Below, in pieces: positions 1-12,046 of a DNA stretch of 64,000 bases. Every line of letters starts with the position of its first letter. The stretch's first letter is position 1. Under the pieces are notes generated by a model that did not search any database, was not told the DNA's origin, and was given only the letters and a program-made list of their open reading frames with translations. The stretch is from Turritopsis dohrnii (taxonomy: Eukaryota; Cnidaria; Hydrozoa; Anthoathecata; Oceaniidae): positions 620,001 to 684,000 of the forward strand of contig BQMF02000032.1 in the NCBI GenBank assembly GCA_027922465.2, given 5' to 3'. The translations under genes and the position numbers were made by a program.

Positions 1-399
1 ATTACAGCTCTTTTTAGTGTGATAAGTTTATGAGGAGACTCGCTAGAACCACTGCGAGGGCATTAAGAGACGATAGCATTTTCCACTTCCCCTGAATTTA
101 AGGTCATTAAAATATCGAGGATTTGTGGCTTTGAGATCCCCGAGGAGAGTGGGTATATTCATGCTACCTATGTACATACAATTTCACATATAAATTCATT
201 ATTCCATGAAGTAATATCTACAATGACCCGGAAGGTTCATTCGCAAATACACAAGAATGTGCTACAAATGGACTTAAATGCGCATAAATGTTTTGTGCCA
301 TACGTAAATTTTTAAGTTACACATAAATTTTTGTACTACGCAGCTACGGGCGGAAGAACCAACCATTACGGATGGAAGCCCAAGGACTAAAAACTCCCG

Positions 400-400
<1 letters not shown>

Positions 401-430
<30 letters not shown>

Positions 431-431
431 T
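401..431. repeat. (TACT)n microsatellite
   Basis: Almost eight uninterrupted copies of the tetranucleotide TACT lie just left of the MITE at 450. Confidence 0.9.
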
Positions 432-449
432 TTATGTGTTTTATGGGTA

Positions 450-816
450 CAGTAAATTCTCTAATTTAACGTGTGTCCTAATTAACGCGCACAGGAAAAA
501 ATAATTTTTTTCTACCTCCATGAATAAACTGAAGGAGATGGAAATAAGAAGAAGGAGAAAAAGAAGGAGAAGAAGAATTGAAAGAGGGGAATAATCAACT
601 TCGTTGCTAACTTTTGTATTCATTTTTCCAGTTTAACAGATTTGTGAAAATATTGATTCTAATTTTTTCTAATTTACTGCGTATGAATTTATTTTCTCCT
701 AATTATTAACACGTGATTGGAAATCCAAAATTTCGTAACTTATTCCCTCTCAATTTTCAACGCGTACCGTCAAAATAATTATTTTTTCCCCACGCGTTAA
801 ATTAGAGAATTTACGG
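450..816. mobile_element. Mariner-like MITE with TA target site
   Basis: Inverted ends near 450-475 and 792-816 share the core AAATTCTCTAATTTAACG, and TA lies directly outside both ends (448-449 and 817-818). No transposase is visible inside. TA duplication with a short TIR fits a Tc1/mariner-type non-autonomous element. The ORF inside it is low complexity and not a gene. Confidence 0.6.
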
Positions 817-1581
817 TACCCAGAATCTAAATGCGAAAATAAATTTATTATACACGAGATGTTCCACATTTCCTTTCTGTTGTGTATATCGTGGATGATT
901 TCATTCTCATCCGATGAAGATCTCATGTGTATAAGGACCTGTCCATAATGATAGTAAGTGAATCACATGCACTTTTTATTTTCAAAATTAAAAAAAAACG
1001 CTGGATTTCTTTTGAGCATGCTTTATTTCAATTCGTTATAGGAACTGTTGGTTCCCCTGTTCTCAACTTATTAGCATGTGGAGAATTTTATTTCTGTGAA
1101 AGCTGTTGTGGGCAAACCCCAAGATTGTATTGTTTATTTTTGCCTGTTAACTTCTGTTTTTTCAATCCAGCTGGTCTACCATTTTCAGCATTTCCATTAC
1201 AATTGCTCAATTGCCGGAATACCCGTGTTTTTTTGAAAATGCTCAATATTTTTCTACAACCTGCTAGATAAAATAAATAGTAGTAACTTGCCCTAGTAAG
1301 TAAGATCGAAGAACGGACAAGAAATTCTTTTCGTCGCTTCTCGTCAATCCCTGCAATGCTTTTTGCGCGATTTTTTGCTGTTTTGTATCATGTAACATTA
1401 CACACCAAATCCATGCGCAGCACAAAAAAATTTGTGCACAGCGCAATAATTTGTGCACAGCGCAATTTCTTGTGCCTTTAGGGTCATCCTAGAAACCAAC
1501 TAAATTAGTATTTTAAATTTTCCTCACAAATAATTAGTATCAAATATATCACAATTATTCACTTATTCTTTATTTCCGCCT

Positions 1582-3520
1582 TTAAACATTTTTCTTGCTA
1601 TACAGTAATACCAAGTGGATGATAGTGGTGAATGTAGTTCCTATGAAAGCAATGCCGATAGAAACAACAATCAACAGTGATGTGAATTTAGTTAAAAGGC
1701 TGATAGCACTGAACATAGTTTTCCAGTACACAGCCACAATGATATACATGTTCACGACCACCAGGAAGCCACCAGTAAAAGACAAAACAATTTCGAATTG
1801 AGGAACAGATTCTCCAATAAGCAACGTGAGAAGAACGAGTGATGATCGTATAATGCATCGTTGCCAACAAAAGCCTAAAGGAAATCGCAACCATTCGCAG
1901 TTTTAAAATTGATGCATATAGGCCAAATAGAAAGCTAAATAAAACAGAGAAAATTAAAGAAAAATAAATAAAAAGACCCTTTAGGTTTCATAAGCAATGT
2001 TATTGATAGTTCACTATTAAAAATCTAGCTAACAGCCTAGCTAACGATTACAACAAGAATTCTTTACCTCGTGGAATCTGAAACAGCTCTTCAGCATCTT
2101 GAGCCAAGTTATTGAAGACCAGCACATACGCAAATATAAAATGCCCAATATACGTTATCAAAGATATATAAGTGAGGGTTTTTTGTAAGTAGCCAATTGG
2201 ACCATCGTTTGTTTTACTAAATTCCAGCATGTTATAAATGATATTAGGTTTCAAATCGCCACCAACAATAACGAATCCTGTCACAGACAACATCAGGTAG
2301 ACAACGCATACAACACCATAAGAGACATAAATAGTTTTGTTGAATTTCTCCTTATTCTCCATGTCCACAAAGATGTTTGGTAAAAACGGTAAGATACAGA
2401 AAGCAAAAAAGAATGTTCCTACTCCTGCAAAAAATGTTTGTATTGTGACTGCTCGCTGTGGAACCTCTTTTTCCAAACTTGGAATATGCAAGTAACACGT
2501 AATTATGATGCAAGTAATACCAATAACTGTGCATAATACGGCTGATAATGCCACGCCCCAAAAATCTTTTGGTGTTCCGAAGAACGTCAGTGGGACCAAG
2601 AAGCAGGTAAATATCAACATCCACACACGGACACTAATTTTCAGGTGAGGAAAGAGTTCTGTTAACAGTTTCATTGTGAGCTCTGATGACATGAGTAAAT
2701 AAACGGTAGAAACTAGAACAGACGTGGCATTCAACGAAACACTGCCGATGATGCGACCAGTTTTTCCAAATGCATACTGAACCATGGTTGAGTATGGTGA
2801 TCTAATGTTAAAATTAGCATCATTTCTTGAGGCTTGTTCCAAGCATTTGCATTCAATGATTGATACAAATATATTTGCAAAACATAAGTAACCAATTAAA
2901 ATTATGCCTGACCAACCTGAAATGAAGATGAAGGATGGTTTAACATCTCCTAATAAAAACGTATCAGGCTTAACACAACACAAGAACATAGTTTGGGCTT
3001 CCTTGTAAAAAGTTTAAGTCTTGAAAAATTTTGCAAACACTGTTTTGCTAGTCTGGAAAAGTTGCCCTTAAGAAAAATTCATGGTTGACAAGGGAGTAAT
3101 CCTGATGGAAATTAAGAATACTTATGCTCAAGAAATGTGATTATCATGCATGTTTGCATGTTGTCTTTCCTGTCTGGAAAATGTTTTAGCAACTTAAATC
3201 CTCATGCTCATAATTTTTTCCTGTTTCCACAATAAAATAATGTTTGTGTTATATGAACAGAACCGATGATACTCAAGACCACCTGACGCATACCTATGTT
3301 AGCTAAAACGTTGACGCATACCTATGTTAGCTAAAGCGTTGGGCATAGCTACAGCACCTCCTCCAATTATTTCACCCAACGCAAAGAAACAAGCAACTCC
3401 CCACGTCAATCGTTTTGATGTTTTTTGATGTTTATCACATTTTTCCACCAACATCGTCTTCTCAGCACTGGATTCGTCAATTGTAAAAGTCGATGTTTCA
3501 CTTGGCGTGTTTTTCTTCAT
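1582..3520 (-). CDS. Amino acid transporter, AVT/SLC32-36 type (copy A)
   Basis: Multi-pass membrane transporter of the Aa_trans family, expected to move neutral amino acids across the plasma or vesicle membrane by H+ or Na+ coupling; the substrate is unknown. Three exons read on the minus strand: 3322-3520, 2068-2916 and 1582-1874. All have GT-AG introns and phase 1 junctions, giving about 446 aa. Exon 1 has a short polar N-terminus, then the first membrane segment with the family-type GEIIGGGAVAMP stretch; the first junction rebuilds ANIGWSGI. Exon 2 carries most of the hydrophobic helices, and exon 3 the last three. The ATG at 3518-3520 is the first one before the conserved segment. The paralog at 9378-11384 has the same structure and 7,796 bp offset in exons 2 and 3. 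An oddity is that the exon 1 donor region is duplicated (3289-3336). Which SLC subfamily it belongs to cannot be settled by eye. Confidence 0.88.
3286..3336 (-). repeat. Tandem duplication of an exon-end/splice-donor segment
   Basis: A ~28-bp unit spanning the last codons of exon 1 and the donor of transporter A occurs twice in a row. The upstream donor (exon end 3322) gives the conserved junction. The downstream donor (exon end 3294) would put an in-frame stop into the message. The sister gene B has only one copy. Confidence 0.8.
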
Positions 3521-4178
3521 TCCGAGGGAAGTTTATGTAAGTACATTTTTTCCTCTGAAATACAACACCAGTTCAAAACAATAACAAATAAAGATCGTAT
3601 CGAGCAGAACGTGAAATTGAGTCGATCTTTTTATCATATACATCGGCAAACCGTGTTCCCATTACAGTATCAAGTAGTTGGTTTACGGTAAAGGAAGAAG
3701 TAAAAAAATGAAAACTTGTTTTCGAAACTTTTGTTCAACGGGCCTTATTTTGGAGAATCATCTAGTAATTCAACTTTTACTAATTGCTAAAAACATCATG
3801 TACACAGAATGTTCGCTGACAGCAATTTGCGCAGAATAAATTGGCTTTGATAATGGAAAACTTTGGCAACGATAATTCCGTCTGGAAAGTTTGTTCACTT
3901 ACATTAATTTGCTGATAGAAGCAAATCATTTCTTTGAAGATGATGGTAGTGCAACAAAATCATACCTATATTTTTAAGCAAACAAAAGTTCACTTTGATG
4001 TCTTTTTGTTTGATAATTCAGCGATGATGTTGTGGTACCTTCGAGTGCAACTGCTGAGATTCGTTTTCGATTCACTACAATGCACTATAACAGCAATGTA
4101 TCAGTCGATTAGGAACTATCAGATAACTGCAGATAATAACAAAAAGAAATGTTTGAATAAAATAAAGACCTATTGCAT

Positions 4179-5100
4179 ACATTAACTACTAAAAATTTGG
4201 GCCTTACAAAACTTGGGTCAAAATAGATACCCAAACTAAATTTGCCCAATTCTTGATGTATGTCCAAATTTTTTTAACACCCAAAGTTTTTGCTTTTTGC
4301 CTCAATCCATCACAAAATAAAAGAAAACAACCCAATTTAATTGGTTTTTTTTTGCTTTAAATTGCATGTGTTGCATGCTAGTTGAAAAGGCTATCGAATT
4401 TGCTGAGAGTATTATCCTTTCATTCATTTAGTCCAAAAAAGAAGAGCTTGGCTTATCATCAGTTTAAAAATCAATGTTGATATTTGACTGTTTCGTGGGC
4501 AATCTACAAAAATTTCATTCAAGAAAACCATTGAGTAATTTTGTATGCTCTCAACAACAAATTATTTTCAAATGCTTGATCTAAATGTAAGTGGTCGTAC
4601 CAAAGAATTTTTGGGAAAAAAATTGAAGCATGCTGAACAAGTCCAGAAACAACAAGACAAAAGAAACGATATTTACGATGTTAATGTTTCTATGAAGATA
4701 TGAAACCAAAGCATCCCCAATGGCTAAAAGGGATGTGTGACTATTTTCAGAATAGCAAAGACATGATTCTCGAGTCATGAAGAAAGCCGTTCTTGAGGAA
4801 GCCTTCCACTAAGAGCTTCCACCGGAATACCTGATTGCTGACTTACACTAACAAAAGTTGTGACTGACTTAGACGTGACTAACAAGTCATAAACAAGTAA
4901 ATTATAATCGCATACATGGTAAGCTCGAGAGTGTCATGTACAATTGATTTGTGACAAAATAGAACTGAAAATAACTTTTGCCCAAGTTTTGATCCTGTCC
5001 AAAATTTTAAATGTCCAAAATTGTTAAAACCTTGCCCAAAAACTACGCCCAAAATTAATTCCCCCAATCTTTATCCGCCCAAATTTTTAGAAGTTAATGT
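4179..5100. mobile_element. MITE-like repeat with ACATTAACT inverted ends (copy 1)
   Basis: The left end at 4179 (ACATTAACTACTAAAAATTT) is matched inverted at 5077-5100, with one mismatch over ~24 bases. The subterminal parts are rich in direct and inverted TTTGGGC/GCCCAAA motifs. No coding potential was seen. A related copy lies at 41813-42455 inside an intron of the vinculin-like gene. Confidence 0.65.
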
Positions 5101-5429
5101 ACATCAGTTTAGAAATCAAAAGATCTGAATGATGCACGAGATTGTCATATAAAACCAAACATGCTATAAATACTTACATCAATCTTTATCATGTAACTTA
5201 TGTAACCATTTAAAACTATCAAAATTTCACTATGTAGACATTATAGATTTCCTGGTTTCGGGCTTCTTTGAAACTCTGCTTCGACAGTTTTCACCACAAC
5301 CTTTGATCGTCTCACACACTCGTATACGTCTTTATGAAAAGAGTAGCTGCATTCTCTTATTTGTAGTAATCTAATTTCACAAAAGCTCTAATTAATTATC
5401 GTCGTTTAAAATAACTATAGTGTGTTGTA

Positions 5430-6574
5430 CAGTGGACCTGGTTTAAAACACAAATAACTTTTCGAATTTTCACCAATACAAAGCGGTTTTTATACCGTTG
5501 GAGAGAAGATTTTTTTAGCTTTCCAAAAATATAAGCCCTTGATTGTAAAAAAATTCATTTTAAAGAATATTAATTATTTTTTTCTTTCGACACGGTTGTT
5601 AATTTTGTAATGATCAATAAAACAGACTTTTAACGAGCAATTTAACTCTTTGTTTCGTTGAAACAACCGCGGTTGGTGGTGTTGTGATAAGCTTATCACG
5701 GAATATTTTGAATAGGCACAAACTTTTTTTCATTTAACCTTAAGCTTTTATTATGATTTAATAACTTTGTATTCCCAACGCCTTGCCAAAATCTTTATAA
5801 GGAAAATACTTTTAAGAAGTTTTTTTAAATCTTCGTAAACGCGATGCGTTTCAAGTTTGTAAAAAATATGATTGGAAAACATCCAAGTATAGTAGCATTT
5901 TTGCAAATCTTGTCTTTCTATTAAAAAGGTCATATATTTAAAAACCTCAAAAAAATCTTCTTTTTAACGGTATAAAAACCGCATTGCACAGTGCCGTAGC
6001 AACCGCAGGGGCTGGGGGGGCTGCAGCCCCCCCAATAATTTTCCAAGGTGAAAAAAATTTTGAGCACACATTATGTAATTATCATGCCTAACAAACAAAA
6101 ATGATTAGCTATACGTCAAATTCAAGTATTGGGTATAAAATCAACAATAAAAACCATGTTTATATGTGTTTGAAACTGAATTTCATATTTTCACAGCACA
6201 TGTTGCAGCACTATATAGTTAACATAGATATTGCGAGAAAGGAACTACAGAGAAAGTGTCTGTACAAAAGAAAAAATCATCATTACTGCAGTACTTCCAG
6301 AAGAATCTTGATTAAAAAGTATCTTTCTAGATAAATATGTACTTCTTTATCTTATCTTATTTATGTCTTAAAATGCGTTTTTAGCCAATTTGGAATCCCA
6401 AAATCTCGAATTTTCCCAGTCGGACCCAACCAAGGTGGGTCCTCCTTGAAGCCACTATTTAGGATTGCTTTAAGCCCCCCCAATAAAATTTTCGTTGCTA
6501 CGGCACTGTTGCATTGGTGAAAATTCGAAAAGTTATTTGTGTTTTGAGTGATCCGCTTTCTCGTGGACACACTG
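5430..6574. mobile_element. Long-TIR mariner-type MITE, interrupted
   Basis: A long inverted repeat pairs ~5430-5520 with ~5965-5988 plus 6509-6574. It includes the shared stretch ACACAAATAACTTTTCGAAT, and TA flanks both ends (5428-5429, 6575-6576). The right arm is split by the element at 5989-6508. The interior holds no recognisable protein. Confidence 0.7.
5989..6508. mobile_element. hAT-like MITE, CAGTGCCGTAGCAAC ends, 5-bp TSD
   Basis: Perfect 15-bp TIRs (5989-6003 and 6494-6508) are flanked by the duplication TTGCA (5984-5988 and 6509-6513). Removing the element and one TSD restores the right arm of the surrounding MITE at the same length as its left arm. A G-run/C-run hairpin sits just inside the left end. 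CAGTG ends with a 5-bp duplication fit the hAT5-type group; that family assignment is inference. Confidence 0.8.
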
Positions 6575-7639
6575 TATGCAAGAAGGTTTTGTTTACATTG
6601 AGTTCTTTTATCAGACCAATCACATAATTATACCCTGTACAAACTGCAGAGCAATTAGTTTAAATTAAGATCGCTTATGCACACTAAACCTTACCTCACA
6701 TCATCACAACGACAAATGAGAATAACATCAACAGAATAAGCGCATTTTAATTACCTTAGAAGGTGCGTTCACGAGTCATTGATTAATGACTTGACCAATA
6801 CGCTTGATGTTGAAACATAAGAAGTTATCGTGGAAAGAACGCCAGATGGGCTAAAATCAAACTTCCCACTAGTTTATCAAGCTTTTACAAACCACCGATT
6901 AAGCTTATAATCAGCATTTGTGACATGTTTTCATAATGCACTCAGAAATTTAGAAATTGAATCGAGTTCAACCTTTTCTGTTTTGTCTTAACCAATCCTA
7001 TTTAACTTTGTGATATCATTTGGTACGTTTACTGTCGAAACCTTCGCCATTCAATTGGAAGTAAACCCTTAGAAAGTCTTCTGTCCCTGTTGGGAAAAAC
7101 ATCTTTTTTTAGGAATGTCCTTAAATTCCAAAATTTTCTGACAAAAATAACTATTTCTCGACTTTCGACGTCAAATCACTTGACGTTGATGTCAAAGCAC
7201 GAGCTACACAAATCTTTGAGCAGGATTCTTGCTGAGTGTTGAGACATTCTGTATACGTACTGTTTTAGCATTCACACCAACACCATGATTATTCAATAAT
7301 CTCCATCTTCTATCAAGCGGACGTACTATTTTGGTGGATAAATAGTAGGCAGAGGTCAAATGGAAGTTCGACGAAAATAACATAACGAATTTTACCATTT
7401 GGAAATTATCATCAAATCCCTAAATATTCTGGTTGTCGACACAGCGAATAATTTTTAAGAAACGTATTTCCCCTAATAAACGCTCTACTTATAGCCAAAC
7501 ATTTGTAATAAACGCCGCCTTCTAATAAATGCCACCTTTCAAGAAAACAGGCTAAGCAAGAAATAGTTTAATAGTTTTATTTGTTTCTATCAACAAATTC
7601 TTTCAGGCTTGCATGAATATATGATGTGCAATTACTTGC

Positions 7640-8775
7640 GCGAGAACATTCAAGTCAAATTTTCATATCTTTTAAAAAACGCTACGACTTTGGACAGTTC
7701 TATGTCCAACTGTTCCAACTGTTCCTTGTCTGACATCTTGGACATTCCAATCGCATAAAAAGGATTCATCTTCCTGCAAATCCTTTTCAAATTTCTGACG
7801 TCAGGGAAAGCTATGAAAGTTTTTCTTCTTCTTTTTCTTTTTCTTTTTTTTTTAATTATCAAATTGAGATCCATATAATAATGTATGGTTCCCTAGAACA
7901 TGAATATTCAATCAAATAAAAATTTTAAAAATATGATAAAATTTTATTATTTAATAATTTAATAAAATTGTGTAAAGGCCATAATACACTATATGATTAA
8001 TCATATATGATTTGTAATAAGCACTTGATGAATGAAAAAAATCGTAGCATAAAGAGAAAATACACACTATGTAAAATATCATGTTTTTATCGTAAACTAC
8101 TCTCTCTGTATACAGTCAGCTGCACAGAAAATTTTCTCGCGCATTGGCTGCATGACGAACAACAATAGATTCTATTGTTAAAAGTCTATGATTAATCATA
8201 GAAAGTAGAACACCGTGCGACTTTTTAAAAATCATACATTACGAATCATACAGGTAAAAAAACATATGTTTTTCTGAAATACACACTGTGATTAATCATA
8301 TATTACAAATCATATATGATTAATCATATAGTGTATTATGGCCTTAAGGGGAGACAAAAAAGGAAAGAAAAGTGAGCTTAGTGCACTAACGAGACTATGG
8401 AGAAAACGTCTGACGGATTGAAGAGAAATTGTGATTGAAACACCGACAGAAAACTGAAAATGAAAATGTAAAGCAGACAAACAAGAAAAAATATTTTATA
8501 TTCTGATATATACATGAACTATAGAAAAGAGAGAAAGACTACGACGAGGATATGACTCTTTCTTTGTAGTACTTCATCGCCTCTTTGCAAAAACTTTTAC
8601 TATCACTAATAATCCTAATATTTTTTGGTAAATCATTATATATTAGTGCTTGCTCGTTGTAGGCATTCTTCTCACCACGCTCAACTTTGAGTTCGCAATC
8701 GGATCGTGTCGAACGTTTAACTTCCACTCGTTTCAATGTGAGGTACGAAGGCCATCTAGGCCACCTTGACATTAT
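7640..8775 (-). mobile_element. 5'-truncated LINE 3' end (RT C-terminal remnant)
   Basis: Minus-strand non-LTR retrotransposon fragment. The frame at 8539-8772 encodes the tail typical of LINE ORF2 proteins (NDLPKNIR, SKSFCKEAMKYY). The 3'UTR at 7850-8500 matches 30650-30880, and an A-rich stretch, read as T-rich at 7828-7855, marks the 3' end. A Harbinger-type MITE lies within the 3'UTR. Confidence 0.7.
7976..8344. mobile_element. Palindromic PIF/Harbinger-type MITE, TAA TSD
   Basis: TIRs of ~43 bp (beginning AGGCCATAATACACTATATG) are perfect inverse copies, flanked by TAA at 7973-7975 and 8345-8347. The homologous LINE 3'UTR at 30767-30780 reads straight across this point with a single TAA, confirming the insertion. 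The element has no coding capacity and is itself full of ATGATTAATCAT palindromes. Confidence 0.85.
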
Positions 8776-9377
8776 TGTAAAATGTGAACATATCTTTTAT
8801 GTAAAACATTTTCGCACAATCTTTTGTAACGTTCTTTAGAAAAAGAAAACATTGTCGTTTGTTTTTATCTCATTTTTCATTTTGTAATAAACGCTAATGA
8901 ACGCTGCATCCAAAAGCTGCGTTTATTAGAGGAAATACGGTATTTGTTTACATCCCTCGCATCGATAACAAGCCTTAATTTGGATATTCAGTCACGGTCA
9001 ATAGTTACACGGTCTACAATTTTCTTCTCTGATACATTATTTTGAAAATAAGGGGTCGATGCCTTCTAAAGTAAAACTTCAAATTCAGCAAATGCATAAT
9101 GAATTTGCATGTTGTTTCAAATTCTTCATGGCAATTAATATCATCAATAAATAGTTTATTGTTAACAGACTCTATTTATGTTATGTTAATTATAATAGTT
9201 CACTATTAAAAATGTTAATTATGTTATAGTAAGTAGCCAGATGCACCAATTTACATATAAATTCCTAATTCTATAAAATAATATCAACTGTAATATTTTT
9301 ATCAACTTTTCCTCACAAATAATTAGTATCAAATATACTATCATTATTCACTTAGGAAATTCTCTTTATTTCCGCCT

Positions 9378-11384
9378 TTAAACATTTTTTTTGCTATACA
9401 GTAATACTAAATGGATGATAGTAGCGAATAAAGTTCCTATGAAAGCAACGCCGATAGAAACAACTATCAACAGTGATGTGAATTTAGTTAAAAGGCTGAT
9501 AGCACTGAACATAGTTTTCCAGTACACAGCCACAACCGTATATACGCTCACGACAAGTACGAAGCCACCAGTAAAAGACAAAACAATTTCGAATTGAGGA
9601 ACAGATTCTCCAATAAGCAACGTGAGAAGAACGAGTGATGATCGTATAATGCATCGTTGCCAACAAAAGCCTAAAGGAAATCGCAACCATTCGCAGTTTT
9701 AAAATTGATGTATAAAGGCCAAATGGAAAGCTAAATAATGCAGAGAAAATTGAAGAAAAATAAATAAAAAGACCCTTCAGGTTTCATAAGCAATGTTATT
9801 GATAGTTCACTATTAAAAATCTAGCTAACAGTTTAGCTAACGGTTACAACAAGAATTCTTTACCTCGTGGAATTTGAAACAGCTCTTCAGCATCTTGAGC
9901 CACGTTATTGAAGACCAGCACATACGCAAATATAAAATGCCCAATATACGTTATCAAAGATATATAAGTGAGGGTTTTTTGTACGTAGCCAATTGGACCA
10001 TCGTTTGTTTTACTAAATTCCAGCATGTTATAAATGATATTAGGTTTCAAATCGCCACCAACAATAACGAATCCTGTCACAGACAATATCAGGTAGACAA
10101 CGCATGCAACACCAAAGGAGACATAAATAGTTTTGTTGAATTTCTGTTTATTTTCCATGTCTACATAAATGTTTGGTAATAACGCTAAGACATTGAAAGC
10201 AAAAAAGAATGTTCCTACTCCTGTGAAAAATGTTTGTACTGTGACTGCTCGGTGTGGAACCTCTTTTCTCATCCTTGGAATATGCAAGTAACACGTGATC
10301 ATAATGCAACTAATACCAATAGCTGTGCATAATACGGCTGATAATGCCACGCCCCAAAAATCTTTTGGTGTTCCGAAGAACGTCAGTGGGACCAAGAAGC
10401 AGGTAAATATTAACATCCACACACGGACACTAATTTTCAGGTGAGGAAAGAGTTCAGTTAACAGTTTCATTGTGAGCTCTGATGACATGAGTAAATAAAC
10501 GGTAGAAACTAGAACAGTCATGATATCCAACGAAACACTGCCAATGATGCGACCAGTTTTTCCAAATGCATACTGAACCATGGTCGAGTATGGTGATCTA
10601 GCATTAAAATCAGCATCATTCTTTGAAGCTTGATCCAAGCATCTACATTGAATGATTGCTGCAAATATATTCGCAAAACATAAGTAGCCAATTAAAATTA
10701 TGCCTGGCCAACCTGAAATGAAGATGAAGAATGGCTAAACATCTCCTAATAAAAAAGGGCTTAACACAACACAAGAACATAGTTTGAAGAATTCTTTGTG
10801 CTACCTTGTAAAACGTTTGAACATTTAAGTAAAGCTTTCAATTTTGCAAACGCTGTTTCGATAGTCTGGAAAAGTTGCCCATGAGAAAAATTCATGGCTG
10901 ACAAGGGAGTAATACTTATGATAAAGAAACATTGTCAACATCTCAGACGCATAATAGCATCCCAGAAAATCTTGGATATAATTCTCTCTCATTAGTGCCC
11001 ACACGCATGTTTTTCTTGCCAAGTCGTAATTCTTACAAAACAGATTGCTTGTATTTTTGCAAAATAAAGTCATTCTGGCTATAACTGGTTCACACATGTT
11101 TCCTAAGAAAGTGAATCTGCAAAATTCACATTAAATTTCTGGTGACTGCTAGACTGATTGAAAAACGCGCGTCGTGTCCGCTTAATAAATAAATCACGCA
11201 TACCTATGTTAGCTAAAGCGTCGGGCATAGCTACAGCACCTCCTCCAATTATTTCACCCAAGACAAACAAACAAGCAACTCCCCACGTCAATTTTTTTGA
11301 TGTTTTCTTCACCAACATCGTCTTCTCATCATTGGATTCGTCAATTGTAAATGTCGAAGTTTGGCTTGACATGTTTTCTGTCAT
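9378..11384 (-). CDS. Amino acid transporter, AVT/SLC32-36 type (copy B)
   Basis: Tandem paralog of the transporter at 1582-3520, with the same role in amino acid transport. Exons on the minus strand are 11204-11384, 9864-10712 and 9378-9670, all phase 1, giving about 440 aa. The first ATG (11382-11384) gives MTENMSSQ; a second ATG at 11370-11372 could be used instead. Exon 1 keeps GEIIGGGAVAMP; the junction gives ANIGWPGI, a proline where copy A has serine. Long blocks are identical to copy A. Differences cluster in a few places: VSLDIMTV, FAFNVLALLPNIY and GGFVLVVSVYTV against the corresponding A segments. Introns and the 3' flank are also alike, so the duplication is fairly recent or is homogenised by gene conversion. 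No frameshift or stop was seen. Confidence 0.88.
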
Positions 11385-11511
11385 TCTTTTAAAACAACAA
11401 CACAAAAACTACACGAAGCAAATGTAAGATCTTCGTATATTTTAAAATCATCTATTCCTTAATGTTACCACACAAGGTTATCATATCAAACGATACTGTT
11501 AATAATAAAAT

Positions 11512-11619
11512 CATGAACATTTAATTGCAAAATGGTTTCTTAACGAAACTTTTCGTAAGTAACACTGCACGTTTAAATAAACTGTTTAAGAAACCATATT
11601 GTAATTAAGTGTTCATGTT
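11512..11619. repeat. Short palindromic repeat (~33-bp arms)
   Basis: TCATGAACATTTAATTGCAA near 11512 is matched inverted by TTGTAATTAAGTGTTCATG near 11601. The loop is about 40 bp. It lies just upstream of transporter B and could be a small MITE. Confidence 0.6.
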
Positions 11620-11701
11620 TTTATTGCCCCCGCAGCGAGCGTAAGCGAGCGAGGAGGCATAGTAGTTTCACGAGATAGGCGAATGTCAGTTCCGATTTTG
11701 T

Positions 11702-11725
11702 TCATCATCATCATCATCATCATCT
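11702..11725. repeat. (CAT)n microsatellite
   Basis: Eight consecutive CAT/ATC trinucleotide units. Confidence 0.9.
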
Positions 11726-12046
11726 TCCAACTTTCGTGTTGACGTTACACAGTGGAATACAATTAATTAGCTGACTTTGCTTTTTTCCCGTTTCAAAGCA
11801 TGGTACTGTAAGTGGAATGTTTTTTCGTATCTCTTTCCTAATTTATTATTATATTATACTATGTTATTTAGGAAGTTCGTATGCTAAAATTGCTTAGCCA
11901 TTTTTCATATTACTTTTGTGTTGTTTTAGTGAAGTGAGCGAATAGGATTTTGAAGCACAGCTTGAAATCTGACATTTTGCCAACAACACTTTATTTTTGT
12001 AATATGTTTTAGCTCTAAATAATCTTTCGTTCGATAAATTTTATTC

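Larger units (their letters stand above)
7462..8942. mobile_element. MITE of the ACCGTATTTCC family carrying nested insertions
   Basis: The ends (ACGTATTTCCCCTAATAAACG on the left, the inverse of ACCGTATTTCCTCTAATAAA on the right) and the internal sequence 7490-7640 and 8775-8940 match the compact copy at 62391-62853. The middle, ~7640-8775, is absent from that copy and is a LINE insertion. AATAAACGCCGCC-type subrepeats mark this family. Confidence 0.75.

Noticed and set aside
927..1271. 114-aa plus-strand ORF
   Set aside because: No recognisable motif, AT-rich composition and a cysteine/phenylalanine-rich translation typical of chance ORFs.
7650..7874. 74-aa lysine/arginine-rich minus-strand ORF
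   Set aside because: It begins in the A-rich tail of a LINE; the basic run is a translated poly-purine tract.
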